From contig LLCB01000137.1 in NCBI GenBank assembly GCA_001414345.1, positions 62,001 through 126,000 on the forward strand: a stretch of DNA of 64,000 nucleotides, read 5' to 3'. The notes under the pieces were generated by a model. That model did no database searches. It saw nothing but the letters and a program-made list of their open reading frames with translations, and was not told where the DNA came from. Below are positions 60,500-64,000 of the stretch, piece by piece (position 1 is the first letter of the stretch; each line of letters starts with the position of its first letter). This DNA is from Hymenoscyphus infarciens (lineage: Eukaryota > Ascomycota > Leotiomycetes > Helotiales > Helotiaceae). The position numbers were made by a program, and so were the translations under genes.

Positions 60500-62600
60500 A
60501 TAATTATTATTATTCTTACGCTACGTAGGCTATAGGCCGAGCTCTAAGAGTAAGTAGTATATCTTCTATTCTAGTTTATATAGCCTTTTAGCTTATTCTT
60601 CTTTATCTCTTAAGCTTCTTTATAAGTATAATTCTCCTTTTCTTTAGTTCCTACTACTATCTATTTAAAGCTTATCTCTCTAACTTAGTAATATAGTAGA
60701 GAGGTATAGTAGATTAGTATATTTAACCTATTAAGATATATATTAGTAGTATAGAAGGTATATTTACCTTTAGAATTATTAGAGCTAAGGTCTTACCTTC
60801 TAGTATACCTTAGCTTTCTCCTTCTATTCCTCTCTTTCTTTTACCTCTTTCTTACTCTTCTCTCTCTTCTTAAGTAATTCTAGTACTAGCTTATACTCTT
60901 AGAGTCTTCTTAGCCTAAGTAGCTAAGTAGTTACTCTTAATACTAGTTTCCTATCTACTAGTACCTCTCTTAGGTCTTATAGATCCTTAATCCTCTTCTC
61001 TAGAGCTCTTATAAGCGTGTCTCTTTCTTATAGAATATCTTAGTAAAATAGGACTAGGTATCTTACTATCTCTCTACTACTTATATAAATATACTATAGT
61101 ATAACCTAGTTTAATACCCTTCTTATAAAGAGGAAGGTGTTTAGTCCTATTATCTCTATTTATACCTAGATAAGTAGTAAGCGCTTTACCTTAGTAAGCT
61201 CTTTATAGACCTTTTATAGCTCTTACTTATCTAGGTCTACTTTATCTAACACTTCTATATATTATATTAAGTTCCTCTCTTAAGTCCTTCTTCTTTAAGT
61301 CTCTAAGTAGTTCTTCTATTCTATAAGTATAGTGTTATACTTAAATCCTACTCCTCTTACTCTCTACTCCTCTTCCTACTTCTACTTTACTATCTATAAG
61401 TATAGTATTACCTTCTCTATCTTCGTTAGTCTACCTCTTCTTCTTCTCTTTAGCTATATTACTATATATCTATAAGTATTCTAGATTAGTTCTCTTAGCT
61501 TAGACCTTTAGAACTTCCTCTTAAAAGTAGCTACTTATAAGTTAAGATATAAGTTAATTAGTATATAGTCTACTTTAACTTCTAAGCTCTAAACTAAGGT
61601 AGCTTTATATACTCTTATTACTACTTATAAGTATCCTAATTATTATATAAGAAAGCTCTTTACTATTCCCTTTATATTCCCTTCTTTTAGTATAGTATAG
61701 TACTACGCTAATGCTTTATATACTATTATACTCCTTATTACTACTACGTATATCTACCTTACTTAGTAGTAGTCTACTCTCTACGTCTTTCTAGTAAGCC
61801 TTATAAGTATAAAGGTCTATGTTATAAGCTTCTTCTAGACTCTTTCTTAATATACCTTCTAGTTTAGTTTCCTATTAAGCTCTACTTCTAAAAACCTTAT
61901 ATACTTAACTAGTATAAGCCTTATCTTCTTAAACTAGACTATCTCTCTCTATAGTACTCTTATTCTTATAAAGTATATAAGTACTATCTTTTCTAAGCTA
62001 AAAGCTATCTCTCGCTTATTTACCTACTTATTATATACTTCTTAGACTATCTTAAGTATCTTATAGTTTACTATTATACTTTTTAATATTATAAGTAGAT
62101 TTATATCGTCTATAAAGCCTACTATAATAAGCCTATCAATTCTTACTAGGTCCTTATATAGTATTAAAGTAAAGAGGATAAATAGTATTAGTAATAGCAC
62201 CGATTCTTATAGAACACCTTATTTAAGATCTCTTTTATTCGTCGATCGTCTATTAAAGAATAGTATAGCCTTTTATCTAGAGAGAAAGCTCTCTATCTAT
62301 ATTACTACCTACTATAAAACCTTCTTCTCTCTTAATATATAAAGTAGCGATATATAGTCTACTTAATTAAAGGCTTCTACTATGTCTAGTTAGGCTAGAG
62401 ACATATAGCTCTTATTTTCTTATACTATATATATACTCTCTATTACTATTCTAATTACTAGCTCTATATTTTAGTACTTCTAGTTACCTATCTATAGCCT
62501 TAGTAGTATTACTATTTTCTCCGCGAGCTACGTAAGCCTTTAGTCTACTATTACTTTTTCAAGGATCTTATCTATATATATATATATAATTACTTTAGAT
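60500..62600 (-). pseudogene. Decayed LINE-type (Tad1-like) reverse transcriptase
   Basis: Read on the minus strand from about 62575 downwards, a single frame broken by stops keeps the landmarks of a non-LTR reverse transcriptase in order: KILEKVIVD, a region around LDIVEAFN, ESFLSR, GVL*ESVLLLILFILF where intact elements have GVPQGSVLSPILF, and GFIDDINLL in place of FVDD. The stops sit mainly where CAA/CAG/CGA/TGG codons would be, as RIP produces. The less AT-rich DNA from 61900 down to 60500 on the same strand is probably the downstream part of the same ORF. The upstream endonuclease part is not recognised. Confidence 0.75.
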
Positions 62601-64000
62601 ATATAGTTAATAGATAGAGAGATAACTAATAGATTATTAATTACTTTTTAAACTAATACTAGTTAGTAAGTATATATAAATTAAAAATAGTAGTTAATAC
62701 TTATATAAGATTACTATAGTAGTTATATTTAAATAAGCTATTAGATTTAACTTATCTTTACTTAATAATATATTTAGAAAAGTAGCTATTAATATAATAG
62801 TCTACTATCTTAAATAGCCGAGTTTAGTTACTATATATATAAGGTTTTAGTATTATTCTCTATATTTAAAAGGTTTTAGACCTTAGTATTATTTAATCTC
62901 TTATATATAGATAGTTAACTCTCTTATAATTAGACTATTTATATATATATAAGTTTAGATAACTAACTCTAAAGATCTAAAACTAAAAGCTATATAATAT
63001 AGACGTCTAAAGCCTAACTAGTAAGTAAGCTTAGTAAAAAACAAAGAATAAGTTTAAAATTAAAGTAATAAAAGAAAAGATTAGAGAAAATAGCTATAAA
63101 AGCTTAGTTAGGCCTAATTAAGTTAGCTTCTCTATAACTAAAGAAGAGAATAGAGAAGACTTTACTTTAAATAAATATATTTATTAGTAAATAAGAAGAT
63201 AGAGGTTTTAAGTAAGGTTTTAAGATCTTTAAAGATATTTAAAAGTGGTTTAAAGACTTTAGAAGCTTTAAAAAGATATAAAGTTATAAATATAGGTTTT
63301 TTAGACTTAAGGTTTTAGAGTTATATAAGTAGATAAATTATATCTAAGAAAGAGAAAGTATTTTATTAAAAGAAATTTCTTAATACTTAAAAATTATACT
63401 AAGTCTTATCTAAGTATATAATCTAATATCTAAAATATAAGGTTTTATTCTATTAAAATCTAAAAAATATTATTAATCTTTAAAAAGTTTATATAAGTCT
63501 AAAATAATCTAAAGAATTAAATAAAAACTTACTAGATTAACTAAGTAAATATTTAAAAAGAAAATAATAAAATTATATAATTAAAAGAATTATAAAATAG
63601 ATTAGAATATATAACTCTAAACTAATCTAAAAGATAGATATTTATAAGAGATTATAAAGTAAATATAGAGTAGGCTATAGAGTAGACTATAGATTAAGTT
63701 AGATAATCGCTTAATTACGTTTCTAAGAGTTAAACTAGACGATATAAAAGACTTAATAAATTTAAACTTAATTTCTAGCTATAAGAGTAAAAAAGAGCTA
63801 TATAAACTCTTATAGTAAATATTTAAAGCTTCTATAGTATATAAATAGAAGAGTTACTAGAATATTCTAAAGATCACGTATTCGTATAACTAAGTCTTCT
63901 AGATATTGCTAAAAAGAACTAGTTATAAGCTAAGAGTTATAGTCTATTATACTATAAAACCTAATAAAAAGACTTTAAATCGTCTATTTACTATTAATAT
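62601..64000. repeat. TA-rich RIP-like DNA to window end
   Basis: Very low G+C, stops in every frame, and purine-rich phrases such as aaggttttaagatctttaaag repeated in varied form near 63210-63320. It presumably contains more of the LINE or other elements. No gene is supported, and the block continues beyond the window. Confidence 0.6.

Overview
This window reads as nuclear DNA of a filamentous ascomycete (Pezizomycotina). Every well-supported gene is interrupted by short GT..AG introns, mostly 49-200 bases, with RCTRAC-type branch points. The gene content is typical of that group: a group II G-alpha subunit, two Zn2Cys6 regulators and F-box proteins. Long, extremely AT- and TA-rich blocks hold stop-riddled transposon remains, the usual mark of RIP (repeat-induced point mutation). 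The F-box gene at 41.6-43.9 kb resembles ones I remember from Leotiomycetes, but that placement is a guess.

Layout. Bases 1 to about 2.1 kb are a decayed, RIP-like repeat block, followed by 5 kb of gene-poor DNA with simple repeats and two hairpin-forming inverted repeats. From 7.3 to 54.5 kb lies a euchromatic gene core: G-alpha (-), spermidine synthase (+), a NIT3-type omega-amidase with a likely mitochondrial presequence (-), a Zn2Cys6 regulator (+), a giant 2,099-residue membrane protein with a C-terminal MFS domain (+), an RRM-like unknown (-), a GNAT acetyltransferase with an apparent frameshift (+), a short F-box-like protein (+), the RVS167-type BAR-SH3 protein (-) diverging from cysteine desulfurase NFS1 (+), an MFS transporter that looks broken (-), a large F-box protein (+), the CTNNBL1 spliceosome-associated armadillo protein (-) diverging from an unrecognised 263-residue gene (+), a second Zn2Cys6 regulator (-) and an unrecognised acidic protein (-). 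A roughly 1-kb AT-rich island sits at 35.1-36.2 kb.

From about 55.2 kb to the end there is a second RIP-like block. Within it I delimit a 2.6-kb LTR element (182-bp LTRs with the same spacing throughout and a 5-bp putative target duplication). It carries two in-frame tandem repeats of 60 bp and 75 bp. On the minus strand at about 60.5-62.6 kb there is a decayed LINE-type reverse transcriptase.

The genes do not form a recognisable metabolic cluster; most are housekeeping or regulatory neighbours. No secondary-metabolite backbone gene, tRNA, rRNA or CRISPR array was recognised. The points most worth a second look are the LTR element with its periodic peptide repeats, the giant MFS protein, the possible dual start of the omega-amidase, and the frameshifted MFS and GNAT genes amid otherwise intact neighbours.
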